Assembly (NCBI GenBank): GCA_019649035.1
Contig: BMAT01006831.1
Coordinates: forward strand, 137,140 to 162,862
Reading direction: 5' to 3'
DNA length: 25,723 nt
Source of the DNA: Elysia marginata
Taxonomy: Eukaryota; Mollusca; Gastropoda; Plakobranchidae
The translations under genes were made by a program, and so were the position numbers. The notes beneath the pieces were generated by a model. That model had not been told where the DNA came from. It made no database searches and worked only from the letters and a program-made list of their open reading frames with translations. Shown here piece after piece: positions 1 through 10,400 of the stretch; the stretch's first letter is position 1; the number at the start of each line of letters is the position of its first letter.

Positions 1-265
1 CGAATTCACAAAGTCACCTCAGTTTGAACAAAAATGTCAAATTTCAATGAAATCATACCACACTAAAACTACAGCTAATAATATTTACATTAAAACTGTT
101 ATAGGCTAAAAGCTAAAACAGCAATGCACATGTCGTCTGTTTTTGTACAAAGCGGATTTCAACAGATTTTTTGCCCCCATCAAGATGAGAAATTTGTTGA
201 GGTCCTCTACAAAGTCTTAGACGTCTGATCCCGTGGTGAACCATAAGTCCAAGTCCAAGCAACAG

Positions 266-302
266 TCATGGTTTGGCAGTTGAGCCGTGTTGTGACCCTT
301 TC
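266..302 (-). CDS. Tentative terminal coding exon
   Basis: A long pyrimidine run ends in AAAATTAG just above 302. In the phase left by exon 12, or by the micro-exon at 3986-4015, it reads KGSQHGSTAKP and stops at 268-266. Another frame stays open to about 225. No minus-strand AATAAA is seen between 1 and 265, so the 3' UTR, or further exons, could lie beyond the window. Confidence 0.2.
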
Positions 303-2200
303 CTAATTTTGAGAGAGAAAAAAAGAAGACATCTTATAAAAACAATTTTGTTTGAGAGAGGCATCTAGGCCTTTGGGTATTATTTTTTTGCTTAGATTCT
401 TAGAATAACCCTTTATAGGGCAAAAAATTTAAAAATAAGTTTTATCTCAAGATTTTTCAAGAGGGGTAAATACTCGCAAAGCAACAACAAAACAACTTGT
501 TGTATTCAATTTCTTATCAAGTTTGCTCATACTCGTGGGCTCTTTATTTTGTTTTCAGTTTCAACCAATCTTCAAAACTAGGCTGCGGATTTTTTGTGGG
601 TAAAAAATTTATAAATTTTTTTCATTTATGTTATGCTGGTTTTTACTACATAGCAAGAAGCAGCAGTACCTGTATGTTCTGCTGCTAGGCTACTTGCGTT
701 GTTGTAGTCTTGCAACTGCAGCTGCCTGCTCATAGTCATACCATTTTTTCACAGTGGGGTGAAATACCAATATCTGTGTATCCATGCATTTCTGTTGCCA
801 ATAAAGGAAAGAAATCAGAGTGAAAATATCATTTCCATATTTACATTAGGCATATAATATTACTGTGGTTTTAGATACCATGCATTGTAAGCTAAAACGA
901 TTAAATCTATGCCTAAGTCTACATCATAATGAAGCGGATACTTAGGCAATGTAAGTTTCACTGGCTTGTCCTATGAGTTTGCAATGCAATGAAGGTGCAC
1001 TTTATCTTGCAGTTTCTATTACTTATGCATCTAGATTAGATTACATCTTCAGAATCATCTTTCTTTAGCTATATACTGAGTGAGTACATACATTCATCAT
1101 TTCGTAAGCAGTTCAAATCGTTGGTTATAGTCAAGACAAACCAGTGCCCTTACAGTTGCATTTACACAAGATCTAGATTATCGAAGGCATATTAGGTCTA
1201 AATATACCCCCATATGATCTATTTTACTCTTTTTTACGAGATAAGTAGTGCTCTTACCCATAAACAAAACATGTATGCACAGTCCCGAGTCAGTGGTTCA
1301 CCAAGCTGTAGATCTATGATCTGAACATGGTCAACTTGTCTAGCTGTAATGGCCAGTGGTCGATCTACATCATGGCGTATACATGTGTATCAAGCAGAAA
1401 CCTTCCTTGTAAATCCTAATAGAAGGCTTCAACATCACCATCGATGGACCTAGTTTCAGTTAGTGAGTTACCCTGGCAGTCCGATAAAAATAGGCACAGA
1501 CCTATTTAGTCATACTACACACAAGAATGTGTGGCGTGGGCATCTGGAATACATTGCATAACACCCAGATGGCCCTGAAACAAAGCATGATGTGCCATTT
1601 ATCTGACTACAATCATGCTTGTCTTGCCTTATTTCCAGTGTTTTGGTTTCGCTTTCGGAAGAAAAAAATTGTTTACAATGCCCAGTTACGGCGATCTGCG
1701 CATGCCCATAGTAAAAAACACGGACTGGGAACTTAGGGGGATCTTGACCCGAGACACGAGTGCGCATGTGTATCGAGGTCAGATTCTTTTTAGCCAATCA
1801 CAGTGCAGATTTTTCGCACACCCATATTGACGGGCCTGTCACAAATTTGCATATTATTGAAATCGAAAAAGTAGGACATCAACGCTTAGGGCTGTGTCAA
1901 AAAGGTGAGAAGCTGGCCTTTCAGACGATACCAAATATGATAGGCTTCAAGGGGGGTTAGGTAGCTTACGTGGTCGTCAAAGATTGCTGATTTTTGTCTT
2001 TCGTTAGACAAAAAGCATTTCAAAAGCACCGTTTTAGACGACTAGGCTTCACTAATTGTTGAATAACTTTTAAAAATTATATAAAACAAAAAAAGTTAAC
2101 ACTTGATTTTGGTTCAGAAATGGATAAGGATCATGTCTGGTCGAGTCTATGTGGTGTGTGTTCTGATTTTGTAACCTAAATCTAAGCTCGAAGCCCACGA
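303..2200. other. No gene recognised
   Basis: AT-rich sequence with only short chance ORFs, including overlapping ORFs on both strands at 1510-1960 that show no family features. It holds the promoter-like motifs listed separately. Confidence 0.6.
1690..1805. promoter_or_regulatory. Promoter-like motif cluster (NRF-1-like, CCAAT)
   Basis: TGCGCATGCC at 1697-1706 and TGCGCATGTG at 1761-1770 resemble half or full NRF-1 sites. A CCAAT box lies in TAGCCAATCA at 1791-1800. The patch is locally richer in CpG. No gene starting here is recognised on either strand, so it may belong to a repeat. Confidence 0.2.
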
Positions 2201-2272
2201 TTGGACTATAATCCAATCCCGTCCTGAGAGGTAAAATTGGACTACAGTCCAATCCCGTCCTGAGTGGTTTAA
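2201..2272. repeat. 36-bp tandem pair with internal palindrome
   Basis: Two adjacent copies start at 2201 and 2237 and share TCCAATCCCGTCCTGAG. The second holds a perfect inverted repeat, TTGGACT-AC-AGTCCAA; the first has it imperfectly (TTGGACT-AT-AATCCAA). Confidence 0.85.
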
Positions 2273-2532
2273 GTCACCTTTATTTCTGTGTTGAAGGAGG
2301 ATGTGAACAAAATTGTTTTACAATAGGCACATTTGATGTTAGAGAAGTTTTTACTCTCAATAACGATCTCAAGATACTGCAAAATCGGAGCATCTCTTTC
2401 ACATCACAAAAAGACCTGAAAATATTAAGAAAGATTGCAAAAAGAAGACAAGAATGGATTACCTTCACCACAGACATAAAGAAGGCTGCCAAAGCTGCGA
2501 GGTCGGACGACACTCCTAGCGGAAGGCCTTAA
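2212..2532 (+). mobile_element. Probable LINE C-terminal ORF fragment
   Basis: A stop-free run of 106 codons without a convincing start ends at 2530-2532. The last part reads DLKILRKIAKRRQEWITFTT then DIKKAAKAARSDDTPSGRP. The RRQEWxxFxxDIxxAA pattern resembles the DRxxW tail of LINE endonuclease-reverse transcriptases. The N-terminal part has an in-frame 12-residue duplication (SNPVL twice), made by the 36-bp tandem repeat. A decayed host exon is the alternative. Confidence 0.42.
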
Positions 2533-3294
2533 GCGGGGGTCGGCACCTGGAATGACCATTTAGGGGTCGGATAACCGAATATTCAAAACTGCTTTTTTCA
2601 GATGCTTCAACCATTGCTCTGTATAAAAAACACAAAAAGTAAGTGATTTGAGCATTTTTGTGACCTAAAATCACCATTTTGTGGCAGCAGGGTGAGTAAA
2701 AATAGCGATTTTTTCACCCCGATTGTGTAGAATATGCCTCAAACTTCTGGTCTTTTTGCTCAAATTCAACCGCTTTATAACCGATTTCTTAGTGTCGGTT
2801 GCGCCCACTAGCAGAAGGTCTAGTGTGAACACTGATCATGCCTCGCCCTCGGTGTAGGTCCGTTCATGAAAGAAAGCAGACACTACCACAGTACATAATA
2901 ATATAACGCGCAAGGTAACCTTGTAGGCCAGGCCTGTTAGCGAAGCTTTGCACTGCGCTAGCCTGTATGGTTACTAATGTCTAGTGTCTCCAAAGCATGA
3001 CAAGACTTTAGGGCTAGCCAGTGATAAGTTTCATGCCAACTTCTGAGAGATTGGGATGCACAGTTCCCGCTTCGCACGCGCATGTACAAGCAACAGTAAG
3101 ACATCAGGCTTTATAAAAGCACTCGGAAATTACAATAGCAGACCCAAAGGTGGACAATAATACCCAATGAGGCTGGAAAAAATTATTGAAGATATAGGAA
3201 ACTGGAAAGGATGGGCCAATATGCAGGTTACGGGTGTTTATTTGAGGAAAAGTCACACATTTTGCTGATTTTGTTTGCATAACTTTCAAATGCG
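2533..3294. other. Flank of LINE-like fragment, no gene recognised
   Basis: Possible 3' UTR of the fragment ending at 2532, then unplaced sequence. It includes an NRF-1-like GCACGCGCATG at 3074-3084. No supported ORF. Confidence 0.5.
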
Positions 3295-3665
3295 ATTATC
3301 TCAAAACTTACTTTTTTTTCACCAAAATTCTATCTCCTCCTAAACCAACTGATCGATTGTTCTAAAAGTTGGTATGATGTTGTGGTTTGGTATGACGCAC
3401 AAACTAATAGAGAGTTTTTTCTAACTTTTTGTTTTGTTCTTGAGAAAAATGTGTTTTTATTAGCAAAAATGAGTTACTGCCCTTTTTCTGTTATGTATTA
3501 TAATAAAAATTATGTATAAAAAAAGTTTTTTACATTATCGAAAAAGCTCTCTATTAGTTTGTAGTGATTGTACAGAAGTACTTATTTCTCAAATTTTGTA
3601 TCATTTGGTTGAGAATTGTAGGAGAAGATAGATTTTGAAATTTAGCTATTTTGAGGTCACAAAAT
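3295..3665. repeat. Imperfect foldback (hairpin) element
   Basis: Two arms of about 100-125 bases are inverted around an AT-rich loop of roughly 120 bases. The inner ends match as CAAACTAATAGAGAG (3400-3414) against CTCTCTATTAGTTTG (3547-3561). The outer ends match as CTATCTCCTCCTA against TAGGAGAAGATAG. The middle parts are diverged. It may be an old foldback/MITE copy, or a structured region in an intron or 3' flank of the LRR gene. Confidence 0.5.
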
Positions 3666-3667
3666 CC

Positions 3668-3692
3668 AATATGGCGGCATTACCATGGCAAC
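3668..3692 (+). promoter_or_regulatory. YY1-like and RFX X-box-like sites
   Basis: AATATGGCGGC (YY1-like) is directly followed by ATTACCATGGCAAC, close to the RFX X-box palindrome GTTNCCATGGNAAC. It sits just outside the foldback element, so it may be part of a repeat rather than a functional site. Confidence 0.25.
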
Positions 3693-3781
3693 CATGTAAA
3701 AAAATTTTTTTTTCATATCGAATCTTACGTTTTTAAGGGTGCTGAAAACGATGGTAATGGTTAAAACCAGCTCCCAGGTGC

Positions 3782-3797
3782 CGCCCCCCCCCCCCCC
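3782..3797. repeat. Poly-C tract
   Basis: A near-pure run of cytosines in plus orientation, in the flank beyond exon 12. Prone to length error in assembly. Confidence 0.85.
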
Positions 3798-3985
3798 TTT
3801 AAGTCAAGTCAGTAAGTCATCAGCATCAAGAAGTAGATCAACCAATGGAATTACCTTCCTCATGGAACCAAAGCCACCAGTAATTTTTTTTCATCTACAG
3901 TTCTGGTTGGGAATAACATGACCTTACACATAATATACCACTCAGTGAGTACAGGTGATTTCAGAGAGAGAGAATTGAAACATAC

Positions 3986-4015
3986 ATAAATGTCTCCACT
4001 TTGCTAATGAATAAA
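3986..4015 (-). CDS. Tentative 30-nt micro-exon
   Basis: A strong pyrimidine tract and acceptor (TGTGTTCTCTCAG) precede 4015, and a good donor (TTTAT|GTATGT) follows 3986. In the phase left by exon 12 it reads Ser then LFISKVETF, which could be the last Roc strand. The length is a multiple of three, so inclusion or skipping keeps frame. There is no homology support. Confidence 0.28.
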
Positions 4016-4298
4016 CTGAGAGAACACACAAGAGGCGGTTTGCAGATCAACCAAAGAAGAACAAACAAATAATCATAGGGTGCCAGAACTTGGTATTTTG
4101 AGATCCAAAACTTGATAGAATTTAAACATCATCTTTCTAACACCTTGTCAAGAATTTGTTTCCCTCATAATTGGATAGAAATTCTTACTAGGAAAGAAAC
4201 TGTCTGTATCATCACTGCAAAGTCTCAAAACTATATGAGAACTGTGCCTGTACTGGGATTGATTGATGCATTGAGATCTTCTGGCAAGAGATACTCAC

Positions 4299-4438
4299 GA
4301 CAGAGAGTAGTTGGTGTCCATAGCTGTTGTCCTGATTTTCTCGAGGGCTGAGAGGATTTCCTCTTTGATAAAGTCAGAGGGAACAATACCAGCGCTGTCG
4401 TCAGATAGACCTACAATCAAGATCTGTGTCTTCGGTTG
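4299..4438 (-). CDS. Coding exon 12: Roc-like G4 region
   Basis: The acceptor is TTTTTTTCTCTATAG and the donor CTGTC|GTGAGT, both good. It reads QPKTQILIVGLSDDSAGIVP then SDFIKEEILSALEKI. ILIVGLSDD aligns with the guanine-specificity strand of Roc domains (ILVGTHxD). The final Asp is kept, while the Lys/His position is Ser. The following helix matches the G4 helix of the fold. It ends in phase 2; the next exon is not securely identified. Confidence 0.87.
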
Positions 4439-7400
4439 CTATAGAGAAAAAAATAATTCAGATTTATCAAAGTAGATGTTACTATACAACTGAATTAACT
4501 CTAAACTTTCACTTTTCAATATAGATTTAATGTGGACCTCATCCTTATTACACTCTTCTTTTTTATGGGGAAAAAATCTGTGACTTTCTAGAGATAATTT
4601 CAATTAAAAAAAGCATATTATATAAATTTTCTGCATCAAAAGTTAACTTTGACTCTTACAGCATAACCCTAAACAGTGATCTAAAAATGTTAATTGATAT
4701 AAATTTTTTTTTACAAAAGTTATCAATTTTTACCAACCCTGCTTATAGCTTCTACAATTAGCCCCCTCATATAGTCCGCCTCTTCTCGAATCTTGGTCTT
4801 GTCCTTCAGCTCCGTGGTCAGTACCAGAACTGACCTGTTGGTCAACAAACTTGAAGAAAAGGACTGAAACAAAATTGAATAAAATTTCAATTGAATTAAA
4901 GTGACTGCTGATATAATTTTTAAATTTATGAATTAATGGATGTAAAAAAAAATGAACTGTGAAGTTCCACATAAAAATCATAAACTTAATCATAACAATA
5001 GTCCATGGTATCTTCTATGCAATATTTGTGAGATATTTCAAGGCCAGTAGCATTAACAATTTCTGATCAAATCAACCAGATCCTTTTGTTTTTTATATAA
5101 TTTTATATGTCTTGCATTACACCCAAATGAGTCTTAAGTCGCATGGCCTAGTTTTCAGAAACAGTCAAACCTGCCCTAGATGACCATTGAAGATCAATGA
5201 CAAATGTGGTCATGATAGACAGGTGGTCGTTTAGGGCAACATGCTTGTAAAGTTGTAAAAATGCATTGCTATTCTCTTCTGTTCTAACGTAGCAAACAAG
5301 CTTTCCCTTCTGAGATTCATTTAAACAATTTGAGCATTTGATTAAATCATTTTTTTTCCACCACAGCGGCATTTCTGCCCCTTTTCAGAGCTGAAAATTT
5401 ATAATCCAAGCTGTGGTTATCAAGATCAATCGCATCTACAACGCTGCCTTTGTTGAAAGACTTGATAAAATGATAACCATTAATTTTTTGTCTATGATTA
5501 TCTCTCTCCTCTCTATATTGCAACCACACCTAAACAAGCAGGTATACCCTTATTTAAAGATGGAAAACAGTGGGGCTGCTCTGTGGCAAAACATTTACGC
5601 TGAGTAACAAAACCAAATTTCCCAAAAGGGATTAGTATAGTGCCTAAAAAAATTTAAAAAAAAAACCACGAGGGAGGCTCGCTATTGCCCCACTTTGGCA
5701 CCACCTGCACGCTATCAGTTTCCCTGCGGCTGTCCATCTGGTTACAGCAGGCCATTTTGTACATAGGTTAGCATCACAGGTAAACAAACAAAAGCTTTGA
5801 GTAAGGAGAAGGGAGGGGCAGGTCGGGGTTATGGACTGGCTGACTAATTTTTTATCTTATCTGGTCAAGAGTGGTCAACATGGAGAGGTTTTTTAAAAGG
5901 GATTTGAAGAACAATGTCAGTCAAAAAAGCTTTGGTAAGGTAGTCCTCATGAAGAGTATAAAAGTGTAAAAAAAAAATTCAAGGGAGTCATAGAAAGGTA
6001 CTCTCCGTAGACAGGTGGTCAGTAAGGCAGGTTTCACTGTAAAGGCTTTCAAAGTTGTGTGGATGTTTAAAGGTACAATTTTTTTAAACTATAGACATTG
6101 ATGCTGAAACCATTTCTAGGCAGTTTTGACACCTGATTCATCTTTAAATTTTAAATTTTATGTTTCATGTGCTTAATTTTAATCAGTATAGTTGCTAAGG
6201 ACTTAGCTCCTTTATAGTTGTCTAAACTTTAGACCCAATTTTTTCCCTATCTGAAATTTTGGCAAGTCCTAATCCTGCCAAATTTAAGGTAGCAATGCTG
6301 TAATGCTCTGAAATATGAGTTGAATTTGCTTTGGTGTTTATTGGCCTGCTAGGGGAAATATGTAAAGTCTTGAGACTGCCTTTAAAGGTGGAAGACTATA
6401 ATCCATTTAAAAAAAACTTCTATAACTTTTCTCATAAGCATGATATAGTTTTTCGGTTTGTTGTATATAAAAGAAAAGAGGACAAGTTTTTCTGGGATAC
6501 AATAAATATTATCTAAATGCTTTTCATTTTTGACAAAAGACTCATTTTCACTGGTTGCAAGACATATGTTCGTGCTTAACTTTGTTCACTAAATAAACAT
6601 TAATATAAACTATTGTGTGATATTTTAAAAATTCAAAATCAGCTAAGGCATTGAAAAATTGAACAAAGTCTCTGGACAGGCCTGGTGCAAACATCAATTC
6701 TTTAATTTTCCTGAATTTCGTGAAGCCTTTTTTATTTCTAATTTTCCCTCATATCATATAATGTAACTGTAAGACTTAAATGACAGACCCAAAGAGCAAA
6801 TTGTGAGTAGCCATAATAAATGACTACTTAATTTATTAGACACCTTTGAGTCAGTTCTCCTTTTCCTCCTCCTCCTCCTCCTTCTTCTTCTTCTTCCTCT
6901 TCTTCTTCTTCTTCTCGTTTGCATCATATGACAAGGCCGATGTCCTTCATGAACGCAGCCAAGCAGTGGAGATCTCTCAAGCTTCCCTTCTGTTTCTGGT
7001 TCAGGGTTACATAATGCTCCTTACACTTATTAGCCGGCTTCAAGATCTAAAGTCCGGTCTAGCAAAACATGTAGCATTCCTTATGGAGCAATTAACAGAG
7101 ACTGAGAAAAATATCAAACCTCATCAGCCTCGATGAATGTTGCCATCATCCCACCATCAACGGTTACACCACACTCTATTTTAGGCAAGACAGGTTTTGA
7201 AGTCTGTTTCTGTTTCATCACTGCAGCAAGCAAACTTTTTGTTCCTGTGCTTTGCGCAAGAATGCAAACCTTCAACAGGTTGTCTTTTTTGCCTTTCAGG
7301 GCATCTGAGGAGGCTGAATATCACACAGGAATGAGTAATGAAAAGGTTTAATTTTTGAAAGCTTATCAGCTTCAAAGGCAGAAAGTAGCCCACTTTTGCT

Positions 7401-10400
7401 TCCCATTTTCATGAAATCCAAATAGTAAATCTTGCCAAAATGCAAAAGTCTGGACTTTTACCCAGCCAAGTTAAAAGACTTCTAATGGTAAAATTAAGGG
7501 CAAGAATGACATTTCCAGAAAGTCTTTGCTAATGAATCTAAACGTAGAACCAGCAGAGGTTGAAGTTGCTGGCGCTGTCCGTTGACATAAATATGTGGAG
7601 AACCATGACTACCCATGTCTGTCACAGATCTGGCACTTGAAGTTTTGATCACTAAAATTAATTTAGTAACCCTCCAAGTATTTTTTTTTAAATAGAGAAA
7701 TTTTTAACTTCTCACAAACCGCTGAAGGTTCAGAGAATGCCTACCCTCCTACCCCCCCCCTCCCCTATCGCCGTGTTGATAGGGAGGGTCATGCATCACT
7801 CTAGGCCATGCAGCAGAATATGGTCATTTTGAGGCTAAGTCATGGAGGAATTATTACTTTTTCTATCTTTTTTGAGTTTTTTGCTCTAAGTATACTGATT
7901 AAAATATTGACCTTCAAATGGTACAGCAGGACCACACTTGGTAGGGGTAATTTTGCAGATGTTAGAGAGAGTTCTGACTTGAAAAAATACAACACTTCTA
8001 TTTTTGTTTCTCTTTTACTTAAAGGGAAAGAAAAGGTAATTTTTTTTTGGGGGGGTGAAGATAGATATCCACAGAGAAATGCTTTGGAGATTAGATGTGG
8101 ATCTACAATCTTGGTAAGTATGCTAGATCTACAATATTGATTAAGTGTACAAAAAGTTGACTTAGATCTGTATTAATCAATCTTTATAACCTAGGTGTTC
8201 GATTTTAGAAGATTAGGCCTAGATCTAGCCTAGGTTTTGCATTAATTTTTCTTTTGTTAGGCTCTGTATGTCTTTTTTTTCTTCCATTTTCAGGAAATAA
8301 AGGCTCAAAAAATGCTTCATAAGAATTGAGAGAAAGGGATTTACGGCTGTACTTCAAAAAATGATTAAAAATTTACAATTCTTTTTCTTCATTCTCTGCC
8401 TTCTATATACCAAAAAGAGATGATTTTTATGAACTTACAGTTGTTTCTACTTTAACAGAAACAATTCTAAAAACAAGAAAATAACCACTTTTATTACTGA
8501 TTGAAATGAAAACCACACTAAGGGATAAAAATGAACTTTGTTGCATTAGGTCCCAAAACCCTTAAAGGTGAAAACGGTCGTCCTCAAAAATTCGAAATTT
8601 AAATTTTACCTTTTGACTTAGACTTTGCAATGGCTGCATCAGCCGGAACTAGAGGAAAAAGAATTGAACATCCATTCATGCGCATTCCTTCCGCTGTGTG
8701 CCACTTTTCTGGCAGGAAGTGAACCCCAGTGCTGCTGAGGTCCACAGAGATCAGGTCCGAACACTCCTCTGCCAAGGTCACTAGGCCAAGGTCAGTGACT
8801 TTGGAACAGCCAACCAGGCTTAGCTGGTTTGATAAAAAAAAAGTTGAATTAATCACTGATGAAGAAAAATATTTTTGGAAAAGAGATGTCATAAATGTCT
8901 ACAAATAGGGACATGATTTGCAACGCTGATTTCATAAAAGCCCATTTATTGATTTTGTTATTATTCTCCTCTTTCACTCTAGAGGAGTGCTGCTATCATG
9001 CAGTAAATCAAAGAGGAAGAAGTCGAGTAAGTCCTTTCCTGTTTCCAAATTGATTTATATTTTTTTATCCTATTCAGTTTTAAAACTTTAAAACCTTGCT
9101 TTCCTTTCTCCTACATTCTTTTGCTGTATCGTGCTGTAAATATATTTATCCTTTAAAAAAAATGTGGAACAAGTGTACTGCACGCATTTAGAATCTAAGT
9201 TTGTATACTATATCCAAATATGTTAATACAATGTATTTTACATGTCTACTTATTTTTCTATTCTCTCAGTATGTCTTTGTGTAAACTTATCGAGATTTTC
9301 CTTGCACCTAGTTCTACACTACCCAATACCTTAATTTGAAGAAGGATATGATACAATAGACACAGCAGAATAGTGACACCTGGATAGAAAGCTTCAAATT
9401 GGAGGTGTGTGCCATCATAAAATATCATCAACTACGTTTTTAACTATCATTACGTAGAACATACCCATTTCAGTTTAGGGAAAGCCTTGGCTAGCCAGCC
9501 TAGACCAGTGTCTGTGATTTGGAAGCAACCGTCTAGTAGGATTCTCTCTACTGCATTAAACCTGAAGAAGGGGAGGAATTTTTCTCATTAAAAATCTTAT
9601 TTTGGATGAATATCATGCTGCAAGGGAATGAAAAAAAATTTTCAACTTGCAATCCAGTCTCAAGTACAAAAATTGATGACCTTTGTTGGCAAAAAAATAT
9701 CTCACAATTAATCCAAATAGTCAAATATCTTGCAGTTTAAATTTCAAGATGATGTTTTCTTTAGAAATTCTGACTTTCCAAACAGAAAAAAAAAATTCAT
9801 AAAGTTATCAAATTTTTAAAAAGATATTGAAACTTCCGTTGATTTGAAATACAGAAGAAAAAAAAGAAAAAAAAGTCTTTTAGAATATATTTTTCAAATT
9901 AGAATTTCTGACTCCTGACAAATTTGCCCTGGTCACAAGACATAGGAACATCAAGACAAACAAAGTACGTCTTAGACACATGCAATCATTTTCATGTCTA
10001 ATTCTCCACATTGACAGATAGAAACTAAAAATATTGATTATGTATCATTTTTTACTACAATCTTTAGTATTAGCGTAATTCACAGCACGATATTTATTTC
10101 TACAGAATATTCTTTATTTTAATATCACCAATTGCACATTAAGTATTGTCGTATATTTTGATCAAATGAATGAGACTCATCTTAACTATTTTTATTTCTA
10201 AATAAAGGTCCAACCAGCTTTGTTTTTGTGATTATAAAGCAGTATACAGTATATTAATTCTTATTATTATCATGAATGAAATAGATGCTAGAAATTTGAA
10301 TTTTAAGACACACAGTTTTGAAATTTTAAAAATATTGTTTCTCTCTTTCTCAATATTTTAAATCATAAAAAACCTGAAACGTGTCTTGCGACCAGGGCAA

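Noticed and set aside
3739-3921. Minus-strand TGGFGSMRK (3875-3855 area), thought of as a kinase glycine loop downstream of the Roc domain
   Set aside because: No acceptor precedes it, no further kinase motifs follow, and it sits next to a poly-C tract.
6560-6745. Minus-strand open stretch including KELMFAPGLSRDFVQFFNAL, considered as the missing Roc G3 exon
   Set aside because: It has a PGL motif but no DxxG, no pyrimidine-rich acceptor and no clear donor. It is too speculative to include in the gene.
6846-7136. Plus-strand ORF starting with Ser/Phe runs
   Set aside because: The start is translation of the CCT/CTT microsatellite, and the rest overlaps intron and candidate exon sequence of the minus-strand gene.
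7808-8140. A 110-codon plus-strand ORF starting MQQNMVILRLSHGG
   Set aside because: It lies inside intron 8 of the minus-strand gene, has skewed Phe/Ile/Lys content and shows no domain or splice support.
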